64,000 bases of DNA from Pseudomonas sp. N3-W (GCF_024970185.1 NZ_CP103965.1:4026001-4090000), one strand, 5' to 3'. Shown: positions 51,302-60,734, counted from the stretch's first letter. A program made the numbers and translations. The notes: generated by a model from the letters alone, not told the origin.

Positions 51302-52063
51302 ATGGCATTCAAGCCATTGATCGGCGTTACTGCGTGCGTCAAACAGATTGGCCTGCACCCCTACCACGTCAGCGGCGACAAGTACTTGCGTGCTGTCAGC
51401 GTCGCGGCCCTGGGGTTGCCCGTGATCATTCCTTCTTTAGGCGACCTGACCGAAATCGATGATCTGCTCGCGCAGCTCGACGGTCTGTTGCTGACCGGCT
51501 CACCGTCGAATGTGGAGCCCTTTCACTATCAAGGCCCGGCCAGCGCTCCCGGCACGGATCACGATCCGGCGCGGGACGCCACCACCCTCCCTTTATTACG
51601 TGCAGCCATCGCGGCGGGCGTTCCGGTGCTCGGCATTTGCCGGGGCTTCCAGGAAATGAACGTGGCGTTCGGCGGCAGCCTGCACCAGAAGGTGCATGAG
51701 TTGCCCGGCATGCTCGATCACCGCGAGGCGGACAGTCCGGAGCTGGCGGTGCAATACGCACCGGCGCATACGGTCACCGTGCAACCGGGTGGTGTATTCG
51801 AAGCGCTGCAGTTGCCTGGCGAATTCAGGGTCAATTCGATTCACAGTCAGGGCATCGACCGCCTGGCGCCCGGCCTGCGCAGCGAAGCGATTGCGCCGGA
51901 CGGCTTGATCGAGGCGATCTCGGTGGAGCACAGCCCGACCTTTGCTGTCGGCGTGCAATGGCACCCGGAATGGCAGGTGCTGTCGAACCCGCCCTACTTG
52001 AGTATTTTCCAGGCGTTTGGCGATGCGTGCCGGCGACGGGCCGAGTTGCGTAACCAGCGCTGA
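51302..52063 (+). CDS. puuD: Gamma-glutamyl-GABA hydrolase (PuuD/SpuA-like)
   Basis: 253 residues, class I glutamine-amidotransferase-like peptidase of the C26 family. Nucleophile Cys113 in LGICRGFQEMNVAFGG; His221 and Glu223 in VGVQWHPEWQ complete the triad. It releases GABA from gamma-glutamyl-GABA, the last step of the pathway. GAGGTGATAAAA precedes the ATG. Divergent from puuA. In P. aeruginosa the corresponding gene is called spuA. Confidence 0.92.
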   Translation: MAFKPLIGVTACVKQIGLHPYHVSGDKYLRAVSVAALGLPVIIPSLGDLTEIDDLLAQLDGLLLTGSPSNVEPFHYQGPASAPGTDHDPARDATTLPLLRAAIAAGVPVLGICRGFQEMNVAFGGSLHQKVHELPGMLDHREADSPELAVQYAPAHTVTVQPGGVFEALQLPGEFRVNSIHSQGIDRLAPGLRSEAIAPDGLIEAISVEHSPTFAVGVQWHPEWQVLSNPPYLSIFQAFGDACRRRAELRNQR

Positions 52064-52240
52064 TTCAAAAAAACAAATTCAATCCTTTACTGCCCCCGTG
52101 AGCCAGACGGGCGTGCCTTTGCGCGCCGGTCACTCGCGACAACAACACACCGCGATAACAACAAGTACTACCAGGCAGCCAGGACGGCGGCGCCGAATAA
52201 GCCTGATTGGAATGGGCCAGTGATTCAAACGAAAAACCCT

Positions 52241-52328
52241 GTGGGAGCGGGCTTGCCCGCGAAAGCGGTGGATCAGCCAACGATGATGTCGACTGACACG
52301 CAGCCATCGCGGGCAAGCCCGCCCCCAC
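52241..52328. repeat. REP pair
   Basis: GTGGGAGCGGGCTTGCCCGC faces ATCGCGGGCAAGCCCGCCCC, with one base change in the right copy. It lies in the 370-bp gap between puuD and the transporter operon, otherwise without supported genes. Confidence 0.88.
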
Positions 52329-52434
52329 AAGGGATCAGCGTTTCGATTGACTGGCATTACCTGACACGGGCTTGCAATCAACTATTAAGTCAGGCCGCGT
52401 TGGCCCGACGACTGAAACCTGTTGGGAGTTTCAC

Positions 52435-53577
52435 ATGGCAAACGCCTCCAGCACTTACAGGAAGGCTCTTGAAGGTCACCAGGCACCGAAAAAGGTGTTG
52501 GTGAAAGTCGACCGCGTCACCAAGAAATTCGACGAAACCACCGCCGTGGATGACGTCTCGCTGGAAATCCATCAAGGCGAGATCTTCGCCCTGCTCGGCG
52601 GTTCCGGCTCCGGCAAATCGACCCTGCTGCGCATGCTCGCCGGTTTCGAACGGCCGACCGAAGGCCGGATCCTGCTCGACGGTGTCGACATCACCGACAT
52701 GCCGCCCTACGAACGGCCGATCAACATGATGTTCCAGTCCTACGCACTGTTCCCGCACATGACGGTGGCGCAGAACATCGCCTTCGGCCTCAAGCAGGAT
52801 CGTTTGTCCGCCAGCGAAATCGACGCCCGTGTCGAAGAGATGCTGCGCCTGGTGCACATGACCCAATACGCCAAACGCAAACCCCATCAGTTGTCCGGTG
52901 GTCAGCGTCAGCGTGTGGCGCTGGCCCGTTCCCTGGCCAAGCGTCCGAAGCTGCTGCTGCTCGACGAACCGATGGGCGCGCTGGATAAAAAGCTGCGCTC
53001 GCAAATGCAGCTGGAACTGGTGCAGATCATCGAGCGGGTCGGCGTGACCTGCGTGATGGTGACCCACGACCAGGAAGAAGCCATGACCATGGCCGAGCGC
53101 ATCGCGATCATGCACCTGGGCTGGATTGCCCAGATCGGCAGCCCGGTAGACATTTATGAAGCGCCGGTCAGCCGCATGGTCTGCGAATTCATCGGCAACG
53201 TGAACGCCTTCGACGGCACCGTGGTAGACGATCAGGAAGGCCACGCAATCATTCACAGCCCGGACCTGGAGCAGAAGATCTACGTCGGCCACGGCGTCAG
53301 TACATCGGTGCAAGACAAGTCGATCACCTACGCCATCCGCCCGGAAAAAATGCTGGTCAGCACCCTCAAGCCCGAGGTCCTCTACAACTGGTCCCGAGGC
53401 AAGGTGCATGACATCGCCTACCTTGGCGGGCACTCGGTGTTCTACGTCGAATTGCCGGGTGGCAAGATCGTCCAGTCGTTCATGGCCAACGCCGAACGCC
53501 GTGGCGCGCGGCCGACCTGGGACGATCAGGTCTACGTGTGGTGGGAAGACGACAGCGGCGTGGTACTGCGCTCATGA
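52435..53577 (+). CDS. spuF: Polyamine ABC transporter ATP-binding protein (PotG/SpuF)
   Basis: 380 residues. Walker A GGSGSGKST at residues 55-63 (Lys61), Q-loop FQSYALFPHM, signature LSGGQRQRVALARSLA, Walker B LLLLDEPMGAL, and a C-terminal TOBE-like domain (IRPEKMLVSTLKPEVL). It drives uptake through the two permeases that follow, overlapping the first by four bases (ATGA). The start was chosen after TGGGAGTTTCAC. Confidence 0.93.
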   Translation: MANASSTYRKALEGHQAPKKVLVKVDRVTKKFDETTAVDDVSLEIHQGEIFALLGGSGSGKSTLLRMLAGFERPTEGRILLDGVDITDMPPYERPINMMFQSYALFPHMTVAQNIAFGLKQDRLSASEIDARVEEMLRLVHMTQYAKRKPHQLSGGQRQRVALARSLAKRPKLLLLDEPMGALDKKLRSQMQLELVQIIERVGVTCVMVTHDQEEAMTMAERIAIMHLGWIAQIGSPVDIYEAPVSRMVCEFIGNVNAFDGTVVDDQEGHAIIHSPDLEQKIYVGHGVSTSVQDKSITYAIRPEKMLVSTLKPEVLYNWSRGKVHDIAYLGGHSVFYVELPGGKIVQSFMANAERRGARPTWDDQVYVWWEDDSGVVLRS

Positions 53578-54488
53578 AAACCTTCAATCAGCAATTTCTG
53601 AGGCTGGTCCCCAGCGGGCGCAAGATGGTGATCGGCATTCCGTTCATCTGGCTGTTCCTGTTTTTCATGCTGCCGTTCTTCCTGGTGATGAAGATCAGCT
53701 TCTCGGAAGCGGCGCTGGCAATTCCGCCGTACACCGAGATCTACAACTTCGTCGACCAGAAACTGCAAGTGCTGCTGAACCTGGGCAACTACGCGCTGCT
53801 GACCCAGGATGAGCTGTACATCTCGGCTTATCTTGGCTCGTTGAAGGTGGCGTTTTTCAGCACCTTGATGTGCCTGGGCATCGGCTTTCCGATGGCGTAT
53901 GCGATCACCAAAGCGAGCAAGGAAGCGCAAAACGTCCTGCTGCTGTTGATCATGATGCCGACCTGGACCGCGATCCTGATCCGCGTCTACGCGTGGATGG
54001 GCATCCTCAGCAACAACGGTTTGCTCAACGCGTTTCTGATGTGGAGCGGGCTGACCGATCACCCGATCGAGATCCTCAACACCAACACCGCCGTCTACAT
54101 TGGCGTGGTGTATGCGTATCTGCCGTTCATGGTGCTGCCGCTGTATGCCAACCTGGTGAAACACGATGGCAGCCTGCTGGAAGCCGCCTCGGACCTGGGT
54201 TCGAGCAACTTCAACAACTTCTGGAAAATCACCGTGCCGCTGGCCAAGAACGGCATCATCGCCGGCTGCATGCTGGTGTTCATTCCGGTGGTGGGTGAGT
54301 TCGTGATTCCGGAACTGCTGGGTGGCCCGGAGACGCTGATGATCGGCCGTGTGCTGTGGCAAGAATTCTTCAACAACCGCGACTGGCCGGTGGCATCCGC
54401 CTTGGCAGTGGTGATGCTGTTGATCCTGATTGTGCCGATTCTGCTGTTCAACCGCAGTCAGGCCAAAGAGATGGAGGCACGGGGATGA
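53574..54488 (+). CDS. spuG: Polyamine ABC transporter permease (PotH/SpuG)
   Basis: 304 residues, about six helices. The EAA loop is visible as LLEAASDLGSSNFNNFWKIT followed by VPLAKNGIIAG. The long N-terminal helix IPFIWLFLFFMLPFFLVMKI is typical of PotH/PotB. Start and stop overlap the neighbours by four bases on each side, so the three genes are one translation unit. Confidence 0.93.
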   Translation: MKTFNQQFLRLVPSGRKMVIGIPFIWLFLFFMLPFFLVMKISFSEAALAIPPYTEIYNFVDQKLQVLLNLGNYALLTQDELYISAYLGSLKVAFFSTLMCLGIGFPMAYAITKASKEAQNVLLLLIMMPTWTAILIRVYAWMGILSNNGLLNAFLMWSGLTDHPIEILNTNTAVYIGVVYAYLPFMVLPLYANLVKHDGSLLEAASDLGSSNFNNFWKITVPLAKNGIIAGCMLVFIPVVGEFVIPELLGGPETLMIGRVLWQEFFNNRDWPVASALAVVMLLILIVPILLFNRSQAKEMEARG

Positions 54489-55369
54489 AACGCTTCGGAT
54501 TTTCAAAGTTCATGCTGATCTTCGGCCTGACGTTCATCTACCTGCCGATGCTGATCCTGGTGATCTACTCGTTCAACGCCTCCAAACTGGTGACGGTGTG
54601 GGGCGGCTGGTCGGTGAAGTGGTACGTCGGCCTGCTCGACAACACGCAACTGATGGGTTCGGTGGTGCGCTCGCTGGAAATCGCCTGCTACACCGCGATT
54701 GCCGCAGTGGCGCTCGGTACGCTGGCGGCATTTGTGCTGACCCGCGTGACACGTTTCAAGGGTCGCACGCTGTTCGGCGGTTTGGTCACGGCGCCGCTGG
54801 TGATGCCGGAAGTGATTACCGGTCTGTCGTTGTTGCTGCTGTTCGTGGCGATGGCGCAACTGATCGGATGGCCACAGGAGCGCGGCATCGTCACCATCTG
54901 GATCGCCCACACCACGTTTTGTGCCGCCTATGTGGCGGTGGTAGTCTCCGCCCGCCTGCGCGAGCTGGACCTGTCCATCGAAGAGGCTGCCATGGACCTC
55001 GGTGCCAAGCCGTTGAAGGTGTTCTTCCTGATCACCATCCCGATGATCGCGCCATCGCTGGCGGCAGGCGGCATGATGTCCTTCGCCCTGTCGCTGGATG
55101 ACCTGGTGCTGGCGAGCTTCGTCTCCGGCCCTGGCTCCACGACCTTGCCGATGGAAGTGTTCTCGGCGGTGCGTCTGGGTGTGAAACCGGAGATCAACGC
55201 CGTGGCCAGCCTGATTCTGCTGGCAGTGTCCATCGTCACATTCATGGTCTGGTACTTCAGCCGCAAGGCCGAAGCCAACCGCAAACGGGCGATTCAGGAA
55301 GCCATGGACCAGACGGCCAGCGAATCGTGGCAGCAACCGGCCAAGCAGCGAGTTGCAGCGACGGTTTAG
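54485..55369 (+). CDS. spuH: Polyamine ABC transporter permease (PotI/SpuH)
   Basis: 294 residues, six helices. N-terminal FMLIFGLTFIYLPMLILVIY, EAA loop IEEAAMDLGAKPLKVFFLIT followed by IPMIAPSLAAGGM, as in PotI/PotC. It pairs with the preceding permease in the inner membrane. A C-terminal tail of about 30 residues is polar. Confidence 0.93.
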   Translation: MKRFGFSKFMLIFGLTFIYLPMLILVIYSFNASKLVTVWGGWSVKWYVGLLDNTQLMGSVVRSLEIACYTAIAAVALGTLAAFVLTRVTRFKGRTLFGGLVTAPLVMPEVITGLSLLLLFVAMAQLIGWPQERGIVTIWIAHTTFCAAYVAVVVSARLRELDLSIEEAAMDLGAKPLKVFFLITIPMIAPSLAAGGMMSFALSLDDLVLASFVSGPGSTTLPMEVFSAVRLGVKPEINAVASLILLAVSIVTFMVWYFSRKAEANRKRAIQEAMDQTASESWQQPAKQRVAATV

Positions 55370-55390
55370 GACTAAAGCTATCGAGTTAAC

Positions 55391-55524
55391 TGTGGCGAGC
55401 GGGCTTGCTCGCGCTGGGCAGCGAAGCGGCGCCAAGACCTTTGATCCTGGTGTATCAGACGCACCGCGCAGGATGGTTGTGCGACTGCTTCGCAGCCGAG
55501 CGCGAGCAAGCTCCCTCGCCACAG
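55391..55524. repeat. Long imperfect inverted repeat between permease and binding-protein genes
   Basis: TGTGGCGAGCGGGCTTGCTC at the left and GAGCGCGAGCAAGCTCCCTC at the right can form a long hairpin enclosing a second imperfect arm pair (TGGGCAGCGAAGC and GCTTCGCAGCCGA). It sits in the 190-bp gap of the spu operon. Confidence 0.7.
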
Positions 55525-55561
55525 GTTTTGTGTTTTATAAAAAGAAAATGGAGTTGTACCG

Positions 55562-56659
55562 ATGAAAATGTTTGCCAGGACTCTGCTGACACTGTCCTTG
55601 TTGGGCACGATTGCCACCGGCGCCCAGGCCAATGACAAGGTACTGCGCGTCTACAACTGGTCGGATTACATCGCCCCGGACACCGTCAAGAAGTTCGAGG
55701 AGGAGACCGGCATCCGCGTGACCTACGATGTGTTCGACAGCAACGAAACCCTTGAGGCGCGCCTGCTGGCCGGCAAATCCGGGTATGACATCGTGGTGCC
55801 GTCCAACAGTTTCCTGGCCAAGCAGATCAAGGCCGGCGTCTATCAGACGCTGGACAAATCGAAGCTGCCGAACTGGAAAAACCTCAACCCGGTGCTGCTG
55901 AAAAACGCCTCGGCGAGCGATCCGGGCAACGCCCACGCGTTCCCGTACATGTGGGGTTCGATCGGTATCGGCTTTAACCCGGACAAGGTCAGGGAAGTCC
56001 TCGGGGCCGATGCGCCGACCGATTCCTGGGACCTGCTGTTCAAGCCGCAAAACGCCGCCAAACTGAAAGCCTGCGGCATCAGTTTCCTTGATTCGCCCAC
56101 CGAAATGCTGCCAGCCGCCCTGCACTACCTGGGCTACCCGGTGAACTCGCAGGACAAGGCACACATCGCCGAAGCCGAAGCGCTGTTCATGAAGATCCGG
56201 CCGTCGGTGGCGTATTTCCACTCCTCGAAATACATCTCCGACCTGGCCAACGGCAACATCTGCGTGGCGGTCGGTTATTCCGGCGACGTGCTGCAGGCCA
56301 AGGCGCGCGCCAAAGAGGCTGGCGGCATGGTGAAGATCGACTACAGCATCCCCAAAGAAGGCGCCGGCAGTTTCTACGACATGGTTGCCATCCCCCGTGA
56401 TGCCGCCAACGTCGACAACGCCTACCTGTTCATGAATTTCCTGATGCGCCCGGACATCATCGCCGAAGTCACCAACAGCGTCGGCTACAGCAACGCCAAC
56501 GCGGCGGCGACGCCGTTGGTGGATGAAGCGATTCGCAACGATCCGGGGTCTTACCCCCCGCAGGAAGTGATGGCGACGCTGTATGCCATTCCGGACATGC
56601 CGATTGGCATTCAGCGGGTGATGACGCGTGGCTGGACCCGCGTGAAACTCGGCAAGTAA
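55562..56659 (+). CDS. Polyamine-binding periplasmic protein (PotF/SpuD-E-like)
   Basis: 365 residues. Signal peptide [20 protein letters not shown] ending near AQA. It keeps the polyamine pocket motifs [17 protein letters not shown] (Asp retained) and FYDMVAI (Asp retained), so putrescine or spermidine binding is likely. Last gene of the transporter locus. Which of the P. aeruginosa pair SpuD (putrescine) or SpuE (spermidine) it matches cannot be decided by eye. Confidence 0.92.
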   Translation: MKMFARTLLTLSLLGTIATGAQANDKVLRVYNWSDYIAPDTVKKFEEETGIRVTYDVFDSNETLEARLLAGKSGYDIVVPSNSFLAKQIKAGVYQTLDKSKLPNWKNLNPVLLKNASASDPGNAHAFPYMWGSIGIGFNPDKVREVLGADAPTDSWDLLFKPQNAAKLKACGISFLDSPTEMLPAALHYLGYPVNSQDKAHIAEAEALFMKIRPSVAYFHSSKYISDLANGNICVAVGYSGDVLQAKARAKEAGGMVKIDYSIPKEGAGSFYDMVAIPRDAANVDNAYLFMNFLMRPDIIAEVTNSVGYSNANAAATPLVDEAIRNDPGSYPPQEVMATLYAIPDMPIGIQRVMTRGWTRVKLGK

Positions 56660-56692
56660 TTCACTTGGCATCACGGGTGAACCTGCTGCCGC

Positions 56693-56786
56693 CTTCGCGA
56701 GCAGGCTCGCTCCCACCAGGGCTCCGGGACTGCCCAAGGTTTGTGAACAACACTGAACCACTGTGGGAGCGGGCTTGCCCGCGATG
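56693..56786. repeat. Two REP cores
   Basis: CTTCGCGAGCAGGCTCGCTC then GTGGGAGCGGGCTTGCCCGC, facing opposite ways, downstream of the polyamine-binding protein gene. Confidence 0.85.
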
Positions 56787-56904
56787 AGGCCCTGACATTC
56801 AACACAGGTATCAACTTCCCCCCTCTTCCGTTCACGCAGCGCCTTACCACCGCTGCACCTTCTGCGAACGGCCTCACCTGGCTCCCTCGGTCAAGGTGAA
56901 CTTC

Positions 56905-56926
56905 GGCGCCCTCGGGCGCCTTTTTT
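56905..56926 (+). terminator. Orphan rho-independent terminator
   Basis: GGCGCCCTCGGGCGCC followed by six T. The nearest gene end upstream is about 245 bp away, past a REP pair, so it may end a small RNA from about 56800 rather than the transporter operon. Confidence 0.85.
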
Positions 56927-56973
56927 GTGGGCAGCCTATAGTTGATGGCATTCCCGTCAACTGGAGCGCACCC

Positions 56974-57168
56974 ATGCGCCAGATCATCAGCAAAGAGCCC
57001 TGGTGGGCCGTGCCGCCACAACCCGGTCAGGACGAGTCCGATCTGGAATGGGGTTGGCTGGTTCATTACAACGAAGGCGAGCCGCGTTTCGAGTTTGTCC
57101 GCGAGCGCCCCTCGGACAGCGAGATTCAACATCGCAAGAGTTGCAGGATCACCCCGTCAGCGGAGTGA
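56974..57168 (+). CDS. Small conserved hypothetical protein
   Basis: 64 residues, acidic and Trp-rich: MRQIISKEPWWAVPPQPGQD, ESDLEWGWLVHYNEGEPRFE, FVRERPSDSEIQ. No family recognised. The internal ATG after AACTGGAGCGCACCC was chosen; the open frame upstream overlaps the terminator. Convergent with the DUF1428 gene. Confidence 0.6.
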   Translation: MRQIISKEPWWAVPPQPGQDESDLEWGWLVHYNEGEPRFEFVRERPSDSEIQHRKSCRITPSAE

Positions 57169-57180
57169 CCCTGCCAGGGC

Positions 57181-57534
57181 TCAAGCCTGGACGATTATCT
57201 CAAAGCCGCCAAACACCATGCGCTGGCCGTCGAACGGCATCGGATTGACGTCCGGCTGCAGGCGCGGATCGGCCATCAGTTTCTGCATGCCGGCATTGCG
57301 GGTCGCTTTGTCCGGCCAGACGATCCAGGAAAAAACCACCGTTTCATCAGGCTTGAGTTTCACCGCCATCGGGAACGACGTCAGCTTGCCGTCGGGCACG
57401 TCATCGCCCCAGCATTCGACAATGCTCAGGGCGCCATTTTCCTTGAAGATTTCGGCGGCGGACTCCGCGTGTTTCTTGAATTTTTCGCGATTGGCAGTGG
57501 GTACGGCAACAATAAAGCCATCTACGTAGGACAT
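57181..57534 (-). CDS. DUF1428 family protein
   Basis: 117 residues beginning MSYVDGFIVAVPTANREKFK, the family opening, then VECWGDDVPDGKLTSFPMAV and WPDKATRNAGMQKLMADPRL, with a dimeric ferredoxin-like fold expected. Function unknown. The ATG after GCAGGAGACACGACC sets the start. Confidence 0.9.
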   Translation of the reverse strand: MSYVDGFIVAVPTANREKFKKHAESAAEIFKENGALSIVECWGDDVPDGKLTSFPMAVKLKPDETVVFSWIVWPDKATRNAGMQKLMADPRLQPDVNPMPFDGQRMVFGGFEIIVQA

Positions 57535-57611
57535 GGTCGTGTCTCCTGCAAAGGTTGACCGGTCAGCGCAGCGCAACCCTTGTGGGATTTGCGTGTCCTG
57601 ACTTACCGGGT

Positions 57612-58688
57612 TCAGGGGTCCATCTGCTGGATAGTCGAATCGGGCGGCCCCGGATCGACAGTGCCCTCGCCCGACCCGACCGACGGTTCAAGGCTCGGCT
57701 CGACGCTATCACCCAGACGACCCTCGATCTGCCCCGCCATGTACAACGTACCGGCCATCACCCCGGTGGACGGGTCTTTCACCAGTTTCCACCAAGCCTT
57801 GTCAAAGGTGTTGCCCAGGCTGCTGCGGATCAGCGCTTCGCTGTCCGGCCGGTCACTGGCCTGGATAATCGCGCGCACCCCCGCTACCCCTACGGTAATC
57901 AAACCGCCAGCCAGTTTCCCGGCCACGGCCGCCACCGCACTGGCCGCACCGCGTGGAGCCATTTCGGCTTGCATGCGCTGGCTGGCGCGCTTGGCCACGG
58001 GCGCCATGGTCGAGTCGGTCGAGGCAACGCCTTTGTCGCCGCCGGCCTTGTGGATCTTGTCGATCAGCGCGGCGTAGGCCGGCAAGGTGTTCAGCGGTTC
58101 GGTGTGCACCAGCTGATACAACGAAGCGTCCCGCGTCGGGGGCGGTCCGAGGGTGATCACCGGGATTTTCTGGATATGGTCATTGAGTTGCGCCATTGGC
58201 ACACCGTTGCGTTGGGCGATATCCGGCAGTTGCTGAGCGATGAGCTGCACGTAAAACACCGTGGCCTGACCGAGGATCGCCTCCGGATCGATCTCCAGCG
58301 CCACGGGCGCCAGTACTTTCTTTTGATATTCCTCCAGCAGGTAGGCCGCCAGACGCTTGGTCGCGGCATCCTGCTCGCCGCCAGCGCTGACAGAGTACCA
58401 ATCGACTTTCATCGACAGCCATTCCTGGGTCCAGTAACTGCTGAACCAGGGGATGAATTTTTCCTCGGTCTGCTCGTAGACCCGCGTGCGCCAATGCTCC
58501 ATCGACGTCTGGGCAAAAAACCTGGCTTGTTCGGTGGCCTTTTGCGAGACGCTGACGATGTCGCGGTCCACCTGTTGCCAGGTGGCAGGCGACACCACCA
58601 CCGGCGCTTCCACCGGCGCACGGGCCGACGTGGCGCAGCCCGCCAACAGCACCAACAGCACGGCGACGATCAGCGAACGGGGGTTCAA
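57612..58688 (-). CDS. Lipoprotein, hypothetical
   Basis: 358 residues. TTG start with AGGGA 11 bases upstream, then signal LNPRSLIVAVLLVLLAGC with lipobox LAGC. A second TTG 14 codons upstream is possible. The mature protein is mostly helical: QATEQARFFAQ-like (KATEQARFFAQTSMEHWRTR), FIPWFSSYWTQEWLSMKVDW, a glycine/alanine-rich hydrophobic patch AAVAGKLAGGLITVGVAGVR, and a proline-rich tail. No family recognised. Probably an outer-membrane lipoprotein. Confidence 0.75.
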   Translation of the reverse strand: MNPRSLIVAVLLVLLAGCATSARAPVEAPVVVSPATWQQVDRDIVSVSQKATEQARFFAQTSMEHWRTRVYEQTEEKFIPWFSSYWTQEWLSMKVDWYSVSAGGEQDAATKRLAAYLLEEYQKKVLAPVALEIDPEAILGQATVFYVQLIAQQLPDIAQRNGVPMAQLNDHIQKIPVITLGPPPTRDASLYQLVHTEPLNTLPAYAALIDKIHKAGGDKGVASTDSTMAPVAKRASQRMQAEMAPRGAASAVAAVAGKLAGGLITVGVAGVRAIIQASDRPDSEALIRSSLGNTFDKAWWKLVKDPSTGVMAGTLYMAGQIEGRLGDSVEPSLEPSVGSGEGTVDPGPPDSTIQQMDP

Positions 58689-58784
58689 GATCGTGGTGTC
58701 CCTGGAGCCTGCCCCGGGCGGGTTGCCCAAGGTTGATCAGCAGGGTGGAGTATAGGTGGCCCGGATTTGATGTGTTCTCACTGG

Positions 58785-58886
58785 CCCCATCGCGAGCAAG
58801 CTCGCTCCCACAGGGGACAGTTATGAACTGAAGATTGATGCCCGCCGCCAAACCCCTGTGGGAGCGAGCTTGCTCGCGATGGGGCC
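58785..58886. repeat. REP pair
   Basis: ATCGCGAGCAAGCTCGCTCC faces GTGGGAGCGAGCTTGCTCGC, between divergent genes. Confidence 0.9.
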
Positions 58887-59020
58887 ATCAGCCTCAACAA
58901 AAAAACCAGACCATCATTACCATCGATTTCCACCATCGCCACGAATGCCTTCCGCCACACATCAGCCCGGCGCACCCTCTTCTCATACCGCCCCGAAACG
59001 CTCACCGAGGAGCCTCCATC

Positions 59021-59293
59021 ATGATCCACACCGTCACCCTGGCTGTGAGCTTCCCGGTATTTGGCAGCAACTACTACGCGCAACAGGTCGTCTCGCGCAA
59101 AGAGATCGCGCTGGTGTTCGACAAGGAATTCGAAGCCCTGCTGATGCCGGCAGCGGCCAACCACTTCAGCAACGAAGTGGTCGGCTTCAATGATCAGTTC
59201 CGCTTCTTGAATGACGTCCTGCTTGACCACTTGCTGGAAAGCGAACTCGCGCGGCGCCCGGCCCGTCCGTTCACGTTCCAGATCACGCCTTAA
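59021..59293 (+). CDS. Small conserved hypothetical protein
   Basis: 90 residues: MIHTVTLAVSFPVFGSNYYA, VSRKEIALVFDKEFEALLMP, FNDQFRFLNDVLLDHLLESE. No family assigned. ACCGAGGAGCC precedes the ATG. Its stop codon shares bases with the stop codon of the convergent acyltransferase gene. Confidence 0.7.
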   Translation: MIHTVTLAVSFPVFGSNYYAQQVVSRKEIALVFDKEFEALLMPAAANHFSNEVVGFNDQFRFLNDVLLDHLLESELARRPARPFTFQITP

Positions 59294-60288
59294 ACTGCTG
59301 GCTCGCCACCCTGCGACGGGCCAACCTCATATTTCCTGCCGGCCCGAAGCGCATGACGCAGCTTCAGGGCCGGTTTTTCTACGAAATAGTAGGAAATACC
59401 GCTCAACACAAACGCCAGGATCAACACGGCCGCAACGATATGGGCGTCATAGGCCACTGGCCAGAAAGCGCGCAAAAAGTACATCACCACAAAGTGATTG
59501 AGAAACACGCCATAGCTGATGTTGCCGAGGAACTCGTCAATCCGGTGATACCCGAGACGGGTCAACAGGTACACAGCCGGGATGTCCAGCGCGATGCCGG
59601 CAGTCACCTCCGCGTTGAACGGCCGGCGTTCGATAAGTCCGGCCATGATTGCCGCAAACATCAGGGCCGCGACCAGCGCCGTGCCCAGCGCAATCGCCAG
59701 GCCCTTGCCCTGCGGTTTGTACAGATAACTGCCGCACAAAAAGATGAACAGCACGCCCGGCAGCAGCCGGTAGCCGTACACATCGGTGTTGATGTAGCCC
59801 AGGCACGCGACCATGAACACCATGACCGACAGCGCAAATGCCACGCCGCGAGCCTTGAAGATGATCAGGAATGGAATGACCAGGTAGAAACACACCTCCA
59901 GCCCCAGCGACCAGGCGGCAGGCAGGATCTGTGTCCCGCCAACCCCGAACATGTAAAAGCCGAGCGGCAGCATCGCCAGGCCCTGGGCGATGGTCTTGAA
60001 CGTCAGCTCGGCGGCCTGCGGCGTGCCGGGCAGCAGGTAGTAGATCACCGCGCAGGAGGCGACGAAGTACAGCAGGAACTGCGGGTACAGCCTCAGGGCC
60101 CGGTCCAGGTAGAACAGCGGGATTTTCTCCGTTGACGTGTAATTGCGCTCAATCAGCGAGGTCATCACAAAGCCACTGATCAGCAGAAAGGAAATGACGG
60201 CAACCACGCCTGGGTTGAGCCCGAAAAGGGTTTTCCCCATATGTGAAACGGCCACCAGAACGGCCAGCAACAGTCGATAAGCGCCCAC
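59290..60288 (-). CDS. Acyltransferase 3 family membrane protein
   Basis: 332 residues, about ten helices. The family's SFLLISGFVMTSLI and LDRALRLYPQFLLYFVASCA segments are present, then WSLGLEVCFYLVIPFLIIFK and the late GVFLNHFVVMYFLRAFW. The usual active His near the first helix (RxxA-H or FFxxSGF-type) reads VAVSHMGKTLFG. These enzymes add acyl groups to surface sugars or lipids. Acceptor unknown; the gene stands alone. Confidence 0.87.
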   Translation of the reverse strand: MGAYRLLLAVLVAVSHMGKTLFGLNPGVVAVISFLLISGFVMTSLIERNYTSTEKIPLFYLDRALRLYPQFLLYFVASCAVIYYLLPGTPQAAELTFKTIAQGLAMLPLGFYMFGVGGTQILPAAWSLGLEVCFYLVIPFLIIFKARGVAFALSVMVFMVACLGYINTDVYGYRLLPGVLFIFLCGSYLYKPQGKGLAIALGTALVAALMFAAIMAGLIERRPFNAEVTAGIALDIPAVYLLTRLGYHRIDEFLGNISYGVFLNHFVVMYFLRAFWPVAYDAHIVAAVLILAFVLSGISYYFVEKPALKLRHALRAGRKYEVGPSQGGEPAV

Positions 60289-60529
60289 TTGATTCCCTGA
60301 TGTGCTTGTAGTTATGGCGCGTAAATTACGATGCTTTGCGCTCGCGGAACAGGTTTTTCGAGGCGCACCTCAGCCACACCTTGCAAAATTGTCATTGCCC
60401 TATCACCTCCCCGCTATCTTGCGGCTGCAACGATATGACCCGGCACACCGACGCAAGGGCAATCCACTTGCGTTGAACAATAAAACCAAGCCGAAGAATG
60501 TTCGTTCTGCCGAACCTCAGGAGTGATTG

Positions 60530-60678
60530 ATGGTTAACCCCAAGAAATATTCGATGGCCGCCCTGGCCATGGTGGTGAGTTCCGGACCGTGCGCCAGGCC
60601 ACCACCCGTGCCACGGCGTTCGAATCCGACCTGGATGAAGTGCGCCTGATCGTCGAATACCCGCTGGCGATTCTCTAG
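60530..60678 (+). pseudogene. Possible gene remnant
   Basis: ATG behind CAGGAGTGATTG opens MVNPKKYSMAALAMVVSS, which then shifts into an unrelated tail. In another frame, downstream, a protein end is readable: EFRTVRQATTRATAFESDLD then EVRLIVEYPLAIL and a stop. A deletion that fused the front and back of genes would explain both. The parent genes were not recognised. The upstream ~240 bases hold no supported gene. Confidence 0.3.
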
Positions 60679-60734
60679 TTCTGCACATTCACCTTTAGAA
60701 GCTCCTTGCTCCTTTGGAAAGAGGTGAATTTTTT

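Noticed and set aside
52350..52375. Sigma-54-like -24/-12 promoter (TGACACG...TTGCA) upstream of the transporter operon
   Set aside because: The spacing between the two elements is one base short of the required distance and the GG of the -24 element is GA.
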